Program-made: the position numbers and the translations under genes
The notes under the pieces: generated by a model
Database searches by the model: none
What the model was told of the DNA's origin: nothing
Seen by the model: the letters and a program-made list of their open reading frames with translations, nothing else
DNA from: a virus
Length of the DNA stretch: 44,691 bases
Reading direction: 5' to 3' (one strand)
IMG/VR virus record: IMGVR_UViG_3300044712_000455
Span: 1-44,691 of that record
Part shown: positions 16,440-22,681 of the stretch, in pieces
How the letters are laid out: each line of letters begins with the position of its first letter
Position numbering within the stretch: the stretch's first letter is position 1

Positions 16440-17657
16440 CTAGCCGATTCCCGGTATATATTCTAACACTCCTCCAACATTTAAAGGCTGATTCATAGGC
16501 TTTAGTGGTCTAAAGCTATCCAAGCCATAGCGTACTGCGTCCATTGGATTACTCCATTCATGTATCGTGTCATCTGGATCATTAGTTGTTACTCCGTTTT
16601 TATCTACAGCAAACAAATAGTTACGATATCCTTTAATAGTCTTAACACTTCGCTTAGTAATGCCTATCTTTAAGCCTTGCACCCATTGTATACCTTGGTA
16701 AACACTTCCCGGTCCTTTCTTCGCTGCCACTATATTTATTCCATAGTTGTGTATCTCATCAATTGATTTAGGCTCTGCACTATCTGCAACTACCATTACT
16801 CGTTCTCTATTTCCTAATATGTCGGCAATTGCTTTATTGCTTAATTCTTTTAGATAACACACCTCGTCAATAATATACATGTCGTTCCAGTAGTAGATGG
16901 CTACAATTACAGTCGGATCATTAGAAAAACCAAAGTCTAGTCCATAGCGTCGCAAAATAGCTTCTTGTGGTATTTCGTCAAACATTAACCAATTCTTATA
17001 TATTCTTCCTTCCACCTCTCCCAATTGTCCTAAGCCATACACTTGCCACCAAGCTTTTTTATCCTTTTTGCTTTCTATAGATTGAACAATCCTTGTATCC
17101 AATACATTTAGACAATCTAAATAGGTAAGAGTTATGAAGTCGTGATCTACTTTGTCTTTAATTTCAGTGTAGTACCAAAATTCAGTCGTTGGATTCCAGT
17201 CTAGCCATACTACCTCTTTAGTTCTAACCTCAAGCTGATCATATATGTTGTAATTAATGTTATTAGCCTCGTTTATAAACAAAATATCTCTTCTCGGTCC
17301 ATGCGCTTTACCCAGCTTATCAATACTAATAAATTTAAGAGTGTTGCTACCAAAAGAATAAACGTGCTTTGTTTCGTTCCAGCACTTATCATCCCAATAG
17401 CCTCTATCCATCATAATAGCTTTAAAGTCTTTAATAGCTCCATCCTCTAAGTGAGGATAGCTTTCAGACATAATATCCACCTTTTTATTTTTGTTTTTGG
17501 GGCTTTGGCAATAATCAATTAACCAAATGAGGATCGAGATGGTCTTAGAAGCTGAAGTGCCTCCACACACTGCTCTAATACGCTTTTTTAATGCAAATAC
17601 CTTTTGAGTTGCAACTGTATCTTGAAAACTAAAATTACTCGGTTGATTTTCCTCCAT
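16440..17657 (-). CDS. terL: Terminase large subunit (packaging ATPase/nuclease)
   Basis: A 405-residue protein. The ATPase half has a Walker A-like CGGTSASKT (31-39) and Walker B ILFINE (125-130). The RNase H-like nuclease half has GLDFGFSNDPT with Asp241, VVADSAEP with Asp292 and NPMDAVRYGLDS with Asp373, the three acidic positions expected. It cuts and translocates concatemeric DNA into the prohead with the small subunit and portal. It overlaps the small terminase gene by 23 bases. It resembles PBSX/Terminase_3-type enzymes by pattern; packaging style (headful or cohesive-end) cannot be told. Confidence 0.95.
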   Translation of the reverse strand: MEENQPSNFSFQDTVATQKVFALKKRIRAVCGGTSASKTISILIWLIDYCQSPKNKNKKVDIMSESYPHLEDGAIKDFKAIMMDRGYWDDKCWNETKHVYSFGSNTLKFISIDKLGKAHGPRRDILFINEANNINYNIYDQLEVRTKEVVWLDWNPTTEFWYYTEIKDKVDHDFITLTYLDCLNVLDTRIVQSIESKKDKKAWWQVYGLGQLGEVEGRIYKNWLMFDEIPQEAILRRYGLDFGFSNDPTVIVAIYYWNDMYIIDEVCYLKELSNKAIADILGNRERVMVVADSAEPKSIDEIHNYGINIVAAKKGPGSVYQGIQWVQGLKIGITKRSVKTIKGYRNYLFAVDKNGVTTNDPDDTIHEWSNPMDAVRYGLDSFRPLKPMNQPLNVGGVLEYIPGIG

Positions 17658-18003
17658 AGATTGGCACGGGAAGCTCTTTGTCGTTTGTAGTTACATCAGT
17701 TCTATCTTTCATATTATGATTATTTTTAAGTAAAAATATAAACATTGCCGTATTGACCTCTTTTCCACCATAAGCTCCATTATTAATTAGTTGCACTTTT
17801 TGCGTCATCATCAGCTTTTTATAGAGTTCTCCAAATTCTTCATAAGTTTTAGACCACTCAACAATTGTGTCATCATTAACTTCTAAAAATAAAGCTAACC
17901 CCTCGACTGTTGGAAGCTCCATTTGCGCCATACTACAGCTAGAGATATATTCATTTGTTTTTATAATAATATCCTCAGAATATTTGTAGGGTGCTTTAGC
18001 CAT
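17635..18003 (-). CDS. terS: Terminase small subunit
   Basis: A 122-residue protein. The N-terminal helix-turn-helix region reads LPTVEGLALFLEVNDDTIVEW (a 21-residue span: its core is GLALFLEVNDDTIVEW), followed by a helical oligomerisation region and the family-typical NTAMFIFLLKNNHNMKDRTD. This matches phage small terminases that pick a host-type start site and recruit the large subunit. It overlaps the large subunit gene. Upstream it overlaps a small unknown gene by eight bases, so it belongs to the unit starting near 18.67 kb. Confidence 0.85.
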   Translation of the reverse strand: MAKAPYKYSEDIIIKTNEYISSCSMAQMELPTVEGLALFLEVNDDTIVEWSKTYEEFGELYKKLMMTQKVQLINNGAYGGKEVNTAMFIFLLKNNHNMKDRTDVTTNDKELPVPIYGGKSTE

Positions 18004-18217
18004 TTTTGATTAATAAACCATAACTATATTGTCCCGATTTTAATTTAACCGTCTTTATAATTTCACTCTTTTTATCAGTGGCGGATTTAACCTTTTCTCC
18101 AAAAATATCACGCATAAATACTTCAATGTTGTCTCTTAAACTATCGTTTAACGATCTTTCGGATGACCAAACGTAAAAGTCATTTATTTTATTTAATTTT
18201 GTAATTTTTGCGGTCAT
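17996..18217 (-). CDS. Small hypothetical protein upstream of terminase
   Basis: A 73-residue, basic and mixed-charge protein (for example WSSERSLNDSLRDNIEVFMR). I do not recognise it. Its start overlaps the stop of the winged-helix gene (ATGA), and its end overlaps the small terminase start, so it is translated with them. Without cysteine pairs, a signal or membrane segments it is likely cytoplasmic. A regulatory or packaging-accessory role is possible but unsupported. Confidence 0.6.
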   Translation of the reverse strand: MTAKITKLNKINDFYVWSSERSLNDSLRDNIEVFMRDIFGEKVKSATDKKSEIIKTVKLKSGQYSYGLLIKNG

Positions 18218-18465
18218 ATGCTTCTTAATTGTACATAATACGTTTTGTTTGACGTTCCTATAGCCCGACGTATATATCCTAATTTTAACAGACCCTCCAA
18301 GGCTTTCTCTACTGTCTTATATCCTACACCCTCATCTTCCATTAGTTTAACGATTACACTCCTTGGAACTGGAGTCTTTTCCGTTTTAACCCAGACTCCT
18401 ATATGGATAACAATTCTAGTCTGTAAATCAGTAATATCATTTAAGTTAGTATAGTGTGTACTCAC
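18214..18465 (-). CDS. Winged-helix DNA-binding protein
   Basis: An 83-residue protein starting at GTG, which forms a GTGA overlap with the preceding stop. Residues 12-80 follow a winged-helix pattern: first helix LQTRIVIHIGVWVKTEK, PRSVIVKLMEDEGVGYKTVE as helix-turn-helix, then LEGLLKLGYIRRA leading into the wing TSNKTYYVQL. This is like small MarR- or replication-initiator-type wHTH proteins of phages. It sits second in the transcription unit that leads to the terminase genes, so it may regulate structural transcription or act in DNA maturation. Confidence 0.65.
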   Translation of the reverse strand: MSTHYTNLNDITDLQTRIVIHIGVWVKTEKTPVPRSVIVKLMEDEGVGYKTVEKALEGLLKLGYIRRAIGTSNKTYYVQLRSI

Positions 18466-18674
18466 TTTGTTTCCGGCGGAACTACTGCTGATAATATAAT
18501 AATGTTGTTCTTCCTTGGAAACTTAGAAATGATTATTACTTCAGGAATAAATCCGAATTGCGTTTTTAAATTAAATGCTTTCCAATTTCTTTCGTTTTTA
18601 TCTTTTAACTTGAAGGGAACAGTAGAACGTAACTTAGATTTTTTTTCGAGATTACTAACCTCACTTAGAGACAT
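18462..18674 (-). CDS. Small hypothetical protein, first gene of the packaging unit
   Basis: A 70-residue, Lys/Asn-rich protein with a beta-rich second half (PEVIIISKFPRKNNIIILS). Its ATG lies six bases after a TACAAT -10 box, so its message would be leaderless. It overlaps the winged-helix gene downstream. No family recognised. Single-domain size and its promoter-proximal position suggest a regulator or modifier of host function. That is only contextual. Confidence 0.6.
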   Translation of the reverse strand: MSLSEVSNLEKKSKLRSTVPFKLKDKNERNWKAFNLKTQFGFIPEVIIISKFPRKNNIIILSAVVPPETK

Positions 18675-18680
18675 ACAGAC

Positions 18681-18710
18681 ATTGTATCACTAACTAGTGT
18701 TTTTAAACAA
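18681..18710 (-). promoter_or_regulatory. Promoter leading into the packaging/structural unit
   Basis: Minus strand: TTGTTT (18710-18705), an 18-base spacer and TACAAT (18686-18681) with TG one base upstream (extended -10). ATG follows after six bases. This appears to be the first promoter of the long minus-strand chain. Confidence 0.6.
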
Positions 18711-18717
18711 ATATATT

Positions 18718-18828
18718 ATGTCTTTAATGGTATACAAAAACGCCCCCTCCATCCGATTTGTGGTGTTTAGCCCCGTTACGGAATATGAATCTGAAACTGC
18801 ATTTAGCGAAGAAACGTCAAAACTTTAA
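18718..18828 (+). CDS. Possible 36-residue peptide
   Basis: ATG at 18718 opens a frame of 36 codons ending in TAA at 18826-18828, six bases before the perfect hairpin. The predicted peptide (core PSIRFVVFSPVTEYESE) has a plausible strand-like composition. There is no ribosome site and no well-formed promoter; only an AT-rich TATATT directly precedes the ATG. It could be chance. Confidence 0.22.
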   Translation: MSLMVYKNAPSIRFVVFSPVTEYESETAFSEETSKL

Positions 18829-18938
18829 TACCCTCCTGAAGCCTTTACTTCAGGGATAATTCACTTCACATTTTCAGAACATGAAAAAAGCACCATTATT
18901 CAATATCTGTTTCAATATTCAAGTTGCCTGCTGTCGGC

Positions 18939-19190
18939 CTAAAACAAACTTTGTTTTTGTTTCCACTCTTCAGCTTGTTTCCATTTGTCCTTTGTATATA
19001 TGGCAACTTCCCACTGTTGATTATTACTATTAAATTGACGAACAAGAATAAATCCGTTCACTTCTTTGTGGCTGTACTCGTGGGGAAGATCAAAAAAAGT
19101 CAGAAGAAATGCGTGTCTATTTTTATTAACAAGCTGTTTATTACCTAGGGGCTTGCTTATTGTCGTTGGAGTTTGGTAAAATGTAGTCAT
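18939..19190 (-). CDS. Small hypothetical protein at the divergent control region
   Basis: An 83-residue protein with aromatic and charged residues that looks globular (AFLLTFFDLPHEYSHKEVNG, then WEVAIYTKDKWKQAEEWKQ). No known motif. It is transcribed away from the plus-strand early block, and its ATG faces that block's promoter about 70 bases away. A plus-strand frame overlaps it almost entirely, but that has a hydrophobic shadow-like composition and I prefer this one. Position suggests an early or regulatory product; function unknown. Confidence 0.5.
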   Translation of the reverse strand: MTTFYQTPTTISKPLGNKQLVNKNRHAFLLTFFDLPHEYSHKEVNGFILVRQFNSNNQQWEVAIYTKDKWKQAEEWKQKQSLF

Positions 19191-19224
19191 AGTTTAAATC
19201 ACTCACAATGTAAACCATTGGAAG

Positions 19225-19252
19225 AAGCTCGTCAAGTACGAGCTTTCTTTTT
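19225..19252 (+). terminator. Rho-independent terminator-like hairpin
   Basis: Stem AAGCTCGT (19225-19232), loop CAAGT, stem ACGAGCTT (19238-19245), then a T-rich tail to 19252 with one C. It would stop plus-strand transcription entering the early promoter region from the left. On the minus strand the tail is poorer in T. It may also act as an operator between the divergent units. Confidence 0.6.
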
Positions 19253-19261
19253 GCCTCAATA

Positions 19262-19290
19262 TTGACATTTTTATATACACCTGTTAAGAT
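19262..19290 (+). promoter_or_regulatory. Strong early promoter P1
   Basis: TTGACA (19262-19267), a 17-base spacer and TAAGAT (19285-19290). The ATG of the helix-turn-helix gene is nine bases after the -10 box, so the leader would be two or three bases at most. This is the best -35/-10 pair in the window and probably opens the early block. Confidence 0.8.
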
Positions 19291-19299
19291 AGTTACAAC

Positions 19300-19470
19300 A
19301 TGGAGAGCGTTCCTCAAGCCAAAACAGACAGAAACAATGAACTAGTTAAAGATTTTGATAGTGGAATGTTAATGGTAGATTTAGTTGCTAAATATAGAAT
19401 ATCTTCTGTCCGTATAATGCAAATAGTAAAACGGGCAAAAAAACTCCAAGCACAAATTGACACAGTTTGA
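19300..19470 (+). CDS. Small helix-turn-helix protein (56 residues)
   Basis: ATG at 19300 directly after promoter P1, stop TGA at 19468-19470. Residues 13-50 (NELVKDFDSGMLMVDLVAKY and RISSVRIMQIVKRAKKL) fit a resolvase/sigma-4-like helix-turn-helix: a first helix, then LVAKYRISSVRIMQIV as the recognition unit. There is no ribosome site because the message would be nearly leaderless. As the first product of the early block it is a good candidate for a transcription regulator, possibly of the second promoter just downstream. Confidence 0.65.
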   Translation: MESVPQAKTDRNNELVKDFDSGMLMVDLVAKYRISSVRIMQIVKRAKKLQAQIDTV

Positions 19471-19474
19471 CCTA

Positions 19475-19503
19475 TTGACAGACTCTTGCAATAGAGTTAA
19501 CAT
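19475..19503 (+). promoter_or_regulatory. Early promoter P2
   Basis: TTGACA (19475-19480), a 17-base spacer and TAACAT (19498-19503). The next ATG (19509) is five bases on, again placing the start codon at about +1. It lies four bases after the stop of the helix-turn-helix gene. Confidence 0.7.
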
Positions 19504-19508
19504 AGGTT

Positions 19509-19727
19509 ATGATAGATAGCAAACCACTAAGAATGAAGTACCAGAGCTTTATAGCCTTTTTTGCAGCAAATCCGGAATTATGCCATCACAAAGCACAAGG
19601 AGAATTTGAAGTAAAGAATGGCTTTTGTCCACTATGCCAAAGAAGGATTAAACAAGCAACAGAAATTCCCGGTCTATATGGACATGAAGAGCTATTAGCA
19701 TTAAAAGTAATAAATAAACAATTATGA
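19509..19727 (+). CDS. Small zinc-finger-like protein
   Basis: A 72-residue protein with a cysteine/histidine pair at residues 25-27 (CHH) and CPLC about 13 residues later, followed by basic QRRIKQ. This looks like a single treble-clef or zinc-ribbon metal site. It starts at P2 and overlaps the Rad52-like gene by four bases (ATGA), so the two are co-translated. It may help load or modulate the annealing protein, or act separately in early takeover. No named family recognised. Confidence 0.6.
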   Translation: MIDSKPLRMKYQSFIAFFAANPELCHHKAQGEFEVKNGFCPLCQRRIKQATEIPGLYGHEELLALKVINKQL

Positions 19728-20266
19728 GCATTACTACAGACAAATATTTAGAGCAACAGGAATTAGCAGAACCAAAACCAACTAGGGTTATACATCTTAA
19801 TCTATTAAAGAAAGAGATTCCCTATCAATGGAGAATACAGTCTTACTCTAAAAATAAACCACAAGCTGCTTGTGTCGCTTATATAGACGCAAGAGATGTA
19901 ATGAATTTACTGGATGAGGTAGTAGGAGCTGAGAATTGGCAAAGTGATTATAAAGAAGTATCTGGACACGTTGTAGCCGGAGTAGCAATAAAGATAAATG
20001 GTGAATGGGTGTGGAAATGGGATACTGGTACTGAATCGCAAACTGAAAAAGATAAGGGGTTGTTTTCTGATTCATTTAAACGTGCTGCTGTTAAATGGGG
20101 TATAGGACGATTCTTGTATGATCTTGACATCGTTTATATTCCAACAAATGATCCACTATCACCCACCAATCCATATCCATATGTAGTAAACGAAAATGAT
20201 GGTAAAAAAGTATATGACATCACTAAATATATAAATAATGTCCATGTAAAGATGAAATACCTATGA
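19724..20266 (+). CDS. Rad52/Rad22-family single-strand annealing protein
   Basis: A 180-residue protein. It has the Rad52_Rad22 domain pattern: YIDARDVMNLLDEVVGAENW (53-72), a central beta hairpin with INGEWVWKWDTGTES, and DSFKRAAVKWGIGRFLYDL (116-134), the most conserved helix of this family. It anneals complementary single strands, as do phage Sak proteins, and would support recombination-dependent replication and concatemer formation. It is the only recognisable DNA-replication or recombination protein in the genome. It overlaps both neighbours by four bases. Confidence 0.88.
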   Translation: MSITTDKYLEQQELAEPKPTRVIHLNLLKKEIPYQWRIQSYSKNKPQAACVAYIDARDVMNLLDEVVGAENWQSDYKEVSGHVVAGVAIKINGEWVWKWDTGTESQTEKDKGLFSDSFKRAAVKWGIGRFLYDLDIVYIPTNDPLSPTNPYPYVVNENDGKKVYDITKYINNVHVKMKYL

Positions 20267-20409
20267 AACAGGAATACATAGATTATCTAAAATTAGCCGT
20301 ATCAGAAGGATACTTAGACTTTGAGAGCGCAATGCTAATAATTCTTAAAAAGGATGCAAAGATCGTTAAAAAGATGATGGAAGAGGGAAATAATTATTTA
20401 AACAAATAA
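20263..20409 (+). CDS. Small helical protein (48 residues), hypothetical
   Basis: The ATG overlaps the stop of the Rad52-like gene (ATGA), and the frame ends at TAA 20407-20409. The peptide (core YIDYLKLAVSEGYLDFESAM) is helical and charged, with a Lys-rich end. Tight coupling to the Rad52-like gene supports translation. Function unknown. Confidence 0.5.
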   Translation: MKQEYIDYLKLAVSEGYLDFESAMLIILKKDAKIVKKMMEEGNNYLNK

Positions 20410-20410
20410 C

Positions 20411-20590
20411 ATGAATACAGATATTAAATTAATACTTGCTCGAACAACTAGATTGTTAAACGTATACAACTTATCAGATAAAATAGATAAAAAGTATAAG
20501 ACGCATAGATATGTTTTGAAGGATATAATCAAAGCACTAGACTACAATGCCCAAACAGACAGACAAACCAAAAAAAGATATCTTGATTGA
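20411..20590 (+). CDS. Small basic helical protein (59 residues), hypothetical
   Basis: ATG one base after the preceding stop, ending at TGA 20588-20590. Rich in Lys, Leu and Tyr, helical (NTDIKLILARTTRLLNVYN). It overlaps the next frame by 44 bases, so either this end or the next start may be wrong. No recognised motif. Confidence 0.45.
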   Translation: MNTDIKLILARTTRLLNVYNLSDKIDKKYKTHRYVLKDIIKALDYNAQTDRQTKKRYLD

Positions 20591-20729
20591 TATTAATAAA
20601 TACGTTACCAGTATGGATAAAATAGCCAAAGCTAAATTAAGATCATTTAAAACACAAAAGGAACTTGATGATTATATGCGTTTTCCAAAGACTGCCCCTA
20701 TCCAGTTGACAGATCAGCCGAGTCGTTGA
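20547..20729 (+). CDS. Small basic protein (60 residues), hypothetical
   Basis: Starts MPKQTDKPKK and continues with a charged helix. No recognised domain. The 44-base overlap with the preceding gene is large, but both frames have credible composition. It may be a small DNA-binding or modifier protein; confidence is limited. Confidence 0.4.
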   Translation: MPKQTDKPKKDILIDINKYVTSMDKIAKAKLRSFKTQKELDDYMRFPKTAPIQLTDQPSR

Positions 20730-20783
20730 TCATATAACAGTCTTTTATAGACGGCGACTGGACGGGGCGGTAAGACGAGAAAT

Positions 20784-21101
20784 ATGGCAAAAAGAAAACT
20801 ATACGATTTAATAAAAGAACTATTAACCGACTGTCCGGAACTGCGTGATAGTGATAAAAAGCTAATATGGAGGGTATGGTACGAAACAGGATATGCTAGC
20901 TTGGGAATAATTGAAGTAGGTCATTTTATGCACGCTTCTTCTACAGAATCTATCCGCCGTTGCAGACAAAAGACACAAGAATTAAATCCGGAATTAAGAG
21001 GCACTAAGTGGGTACAAAGAGCAAGAAATACAAAAGCACAAGAAAAAGGAACGTTTATTTTTAGAGAAAAACTAGAACCGAAACAGGGAAGTTTAATATG
21101 A
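20784..21101 (+). CDS. Conserved-looking early phage protein (105 residues)
   Basis: A helical protein with LIKELLTDCPELRDSDKKLI near the start and ASSTESIRRCRQKTQELNPE in the middle. This reads like a small helix-turn-helix-containing phage protein whose second helix carries S.ESIRR.R. Upstream is a 54-base GC-rich gap with a weak GACGAG ribosome-site-like sequence. I believe this is a widespread phage family of unknown function, but I cannot name it. A DNA-binding role is inferred from the basic second half. Confidence 0.6.
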   Translation: MAKRKLYDLIKELLTDCPELRDSDKKLIWRVWYETGYASLGIIEVGHFMHASSTESIRRCRQKTQELNPELRGTKWVQRARNTKAQEKGTFIFREKLEPKQGSLI

Positions 21102-21117
21102 ATGGGATGGTGAGAAT

Positions 21118-21261
21118 ATGGAAACAATAATACATTTAGCGCTATTTGGACTCGTGCTAATTTTTGCTTTATTTTTAGGCCAGATGTTACTCACCATTAT
21201 AATTATGGGGGTTGCTTTAATTTTTACCGTAATACAAAAGATCTGGGATGCAGTCAAATAA
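21118..21261 (+). CDS. Small single-pass or hairpin membrane protein (47 residues)
   Basis: ATG at 21118, preceded at good spacing by GGTGAG, and TAA at 21259-21261. Almost the whole peptide is hydrophobic (HLALFGLVLIFALFLGQMLL and IIIMGVALIFTVI), giving one long or two short membrane helices. It is followed immediately by another small membrane protein. Such early inner-membrane peptides often act in superinfection exclusion or host modification; here that is only inference. Confidence 0.6.
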   Translation: METIIHLALFGLVLIFALFLGQMLLTIIIMGVALIFTVIQKIWDAVK

Positions 21262-21262
21262 A

Positions 21263-21460
21263 ATGAAATACATAATCTATCCTTTAATACCGGCAACAGT
21301 ATGTCTTGCAATTGTTGTATTTGCCTTGTTTTTAGGAGCTTTTTTACCTTATACAGGCCATACACACTACAAAAGTCAAAATATAGTTTGCATGTCTGTT
21401 AAAGATTGGGGGTTTGTAGAAGCTAAAAAGGCTTGCTATAAAAGCATAGATTACAAGTAA
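21263..21460 (+). CDS. Small membrane-anchored protein with two cysteines
   Basis: I prefer ATG 21263, two bases after the preceding stop; an in-frame ATG at 21248 would overlap. A signal-anchor helix (residues about 4-30: IIYPLIPATVCLAIVVFALF then LGAFLPY) is followed by a short polar domain containing two cysteines (about residues 49 and 60), probably outside the membrane. It could mature as a small periplasmic or surface protein that blocks superinfection. No family recognised. Confidence 0.55.
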   Translation: MKYIIYPLIPATVCLAIVVFALFLGAFLPYTGHTHYKSQNIVCMSVKDWGFVEAKKACYKSIDYK

Positions 21461-21461
21461 A

Positions 21462-21719
21462 ATGACTAAAACAGATAAGTTAAAAGAAGAGTTTGTATTT
21501 TATGCAATGGAAACTGGTTATGATATAGATAAACTTTGGTCTTGGATAGAAAAAGCTATACAAGAGGCTGTGGAGGAAAGGGAGAAAAGTTTACTTAAAG
21601 CTGTTATTAGGGCTGATAAAAAATATCCATTGTTTGCCAATCCTGCTATTGGCTCGATTAGTTTTAGGGACTGGTTAAAAAAGAAATTACATTTAATCAA
21701 AGACAGGAAGGATATATAG
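21462..21719 (+). CDS. Small acidic helical protein, hypothetical
   Basis: An 85-residue protein starting one base after the preceding stop. It is helical and charged: YDIDKLWSWIEKAIQEAVEE, then SFRDWLKKKLHLIKDRKDI. No cysteine, membrane segment or known motif. It is the last gene before the 312-base gene-free segment. Function unknown. Confidence 0.55.
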   Translation: MTKTDKLKEEFVFYAMETGYDIDKLWSWIEKAIQEAVEEREKSLLKAVIRADKKYPLFANPAIGSISFRDWLKKKLHLIKDRKDI

Positions 21720-22031
21720 CACATTAAACATTGAGGGACTGGGGTTTCATTTGGGAGTAATTACCCATTTGCTGGAATTAACCGATTAAGTCAAACATCC
21801 GCATTTTTTTTGATTAGCTTGGGCTAGACGGGCGAAAAGACGTGAGTTACAGTTCATTACTGGAAAAACGTTCAAAAAGAAAAATTAAATAGTATGAGGG
21901 ATATAAAAGGAATCCCAAGGGTTTGGAAGCCCCGACCCCTTAGTGTTTAATAGCACATTAGACTCTTGAGTGGGTGAGTGAGAAGTCTAGTATTACTTTA
22001 ATTCTTTTCTTCAGCGTGAGATAATTTTAGT
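21720..22031 (+). ncRNA. Gene-free 312-base segment, possible structured RNA
   Basis: No credible coding frame. The 10-mer TAGCACATTA occurs at 21717-21726 and again at 21951-21960, each followed shortly by TTGAG, bounding about 230 bases. Possible stems: GTT.CAGT/ACTG..AAC around 21846-21865, AAGGG/CCCTT at 21917-21941, and AGACTCTT/AGAAGTCT (one mismatch) at 21960-21987, followed by a T-rich run. A patch GACGGGCGAAAAGACG (about 21827-21842) resembles GACGGGGCGGTAAGACG before the gene at 20784. It could be a small RNA or a replication or packaging site. Evidence is weak. Confidence 0.25.
21997..22025 (+). promoter_or_regulatory. Promoter for the 22.0-kb gene
   Basis: TTTAAT (21997-22002), a 17-base spacer and GATAAT (22020-22025) with TG one base upstream (extended -10). 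The GTG start codon at 22032 follows after six bases, so translation would be leaderless. Confidence 0.55.
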
Positions 22032-22457
22032 GTGGATAAAGATAGACATGAGTCTGGTAAACATAGGGATAAATTCTTCGAAGATTTACTTAATAAATGC
22101 ACAAAAGACGAGCGATTAAATGGCCGTACCTACCACAACGAAAAACTAGGCTTTGATAGAGCAGGGTTCCCCCTTAATTTTGCCTTCTATGAAGAAGGAG
22201 ATGAGTGGCAAACTAACGTGCGTGGTGAGGAAGCTTGGGTAATAGGGATTAGATATGCAGTGTGTGACGGAGATGTTGATGGTTATATAGTTGCGGTAGA
22301 AAACGATGTGTTCACTTATAGCAAAGAAAGATTATCAGAGTTGAATGGAAGCAAGCCACCCCGTGAGGGATACGTTAGAAGCGATTATACAGTCCCACAG
22401 ACCCTATCTAGGAACGAGCGACGTAGGAACAGAAGACACAGAAGTCATAGGGGTTAA
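22032..22457 (+). CDS. Hypothetical early protein with basic tail
   Basis: A 141-residue protein starting at GTG, set by its position six bases after the -10 box. The N-terminus is charged (MDKDRHESGKHRDKFFEDLL). The middle is beta-rich with tryptophans (EGDEWQTNVRGEEAWVIGIR), and the C-terminus is an Arg-rich tail (RNERRRNRRHRSHRG) able to bind nucleic acid. No known family. It is the last plus-strand gene; its end overlaps the convergent gene by four bases. Confidence 0.6.
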   Translation: MDKDRHESGKHRDKFFEDLLNKCTKDERLNGRTYHNEKLGFDRAGFPLNFAFYEEGDEWQTNVRGEEAWVIGIRYAVCDGDVDGYIVAVENDVFTYSKERLSELNGSKPPREGYVRSDYTVPQTLSRNERRRNRRHRSHRG

Positions 22458-22681
22458 ATTTCTTCTACTAAAACATTTGAAGCGTATAAATCCCGCACAA
22501 ACATTGAAAAGCCTTCTCTTGTCATGGGGTATAAACCATCCTCTATTAAATTAGCTACCTCTAACAAAAACTCTGCTAATTGTGTTTCTTTTTCTGGGTA
22601 AAGCTCTGCCAGTGATTTATGGGTGTTGTTTAGCCAAGATGCAAACTCCTCATCTGTAAGTTTACATAACTCCGCTGTCAT
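22454..22681 (-). CDS. Small acidic hypothetical protein
   Basis: A 75-residue, helical and acidic protein (LTDEEFASWLNNTHKSLAEL). The start overlaps the stop of the phosphoesterase gene (ATGA). It is the last gene of the minus-strand chain and its stop meets the plus-strand gene tail to tail. No motif recognised. Confidence 0.6.
   Translation of the reverse strand: MTAELCKLTDEEFASWLNNTHKSLAELYPEKETQLAEFLLEVANLIEDGLYPMTREGFSMFVRDLYASNVLVEEI

Larger units (their letters stand above)
18675..18938. other. Gene-poor regulatory stretch with hairpin
   Basis: A 264-base stretch between two minus-strand genes. It holds the promoter at 18681-18710, a GC-rich patch (CGCCCCCTCC near 18745) and a perfect 7-bp hairpin at 18835-18854 (CCTGAAG, six-base loop, CTTCAGG). 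The hairpin has no T-run on either strand, so it is not a classical terminator. It may be an operator or RNA element. A possible 36-codon reading frame on the plus strand lies before the hairpin. Confidence 0.4.

Noticed and set aside
18924-19148. Hydrophobic plus-strand frame
   Set aside because: Almost fully opposite the 83-residue minus-strand gene, with no promoter or ribosome site. The minus-strand reading looks more like a folded protein.
22345-22554. Plus-strand 69-residue frame
   Set aside because: It overlaps the end of the 22032-22457 gene in another frame and the convergent gene, and has no start signal.
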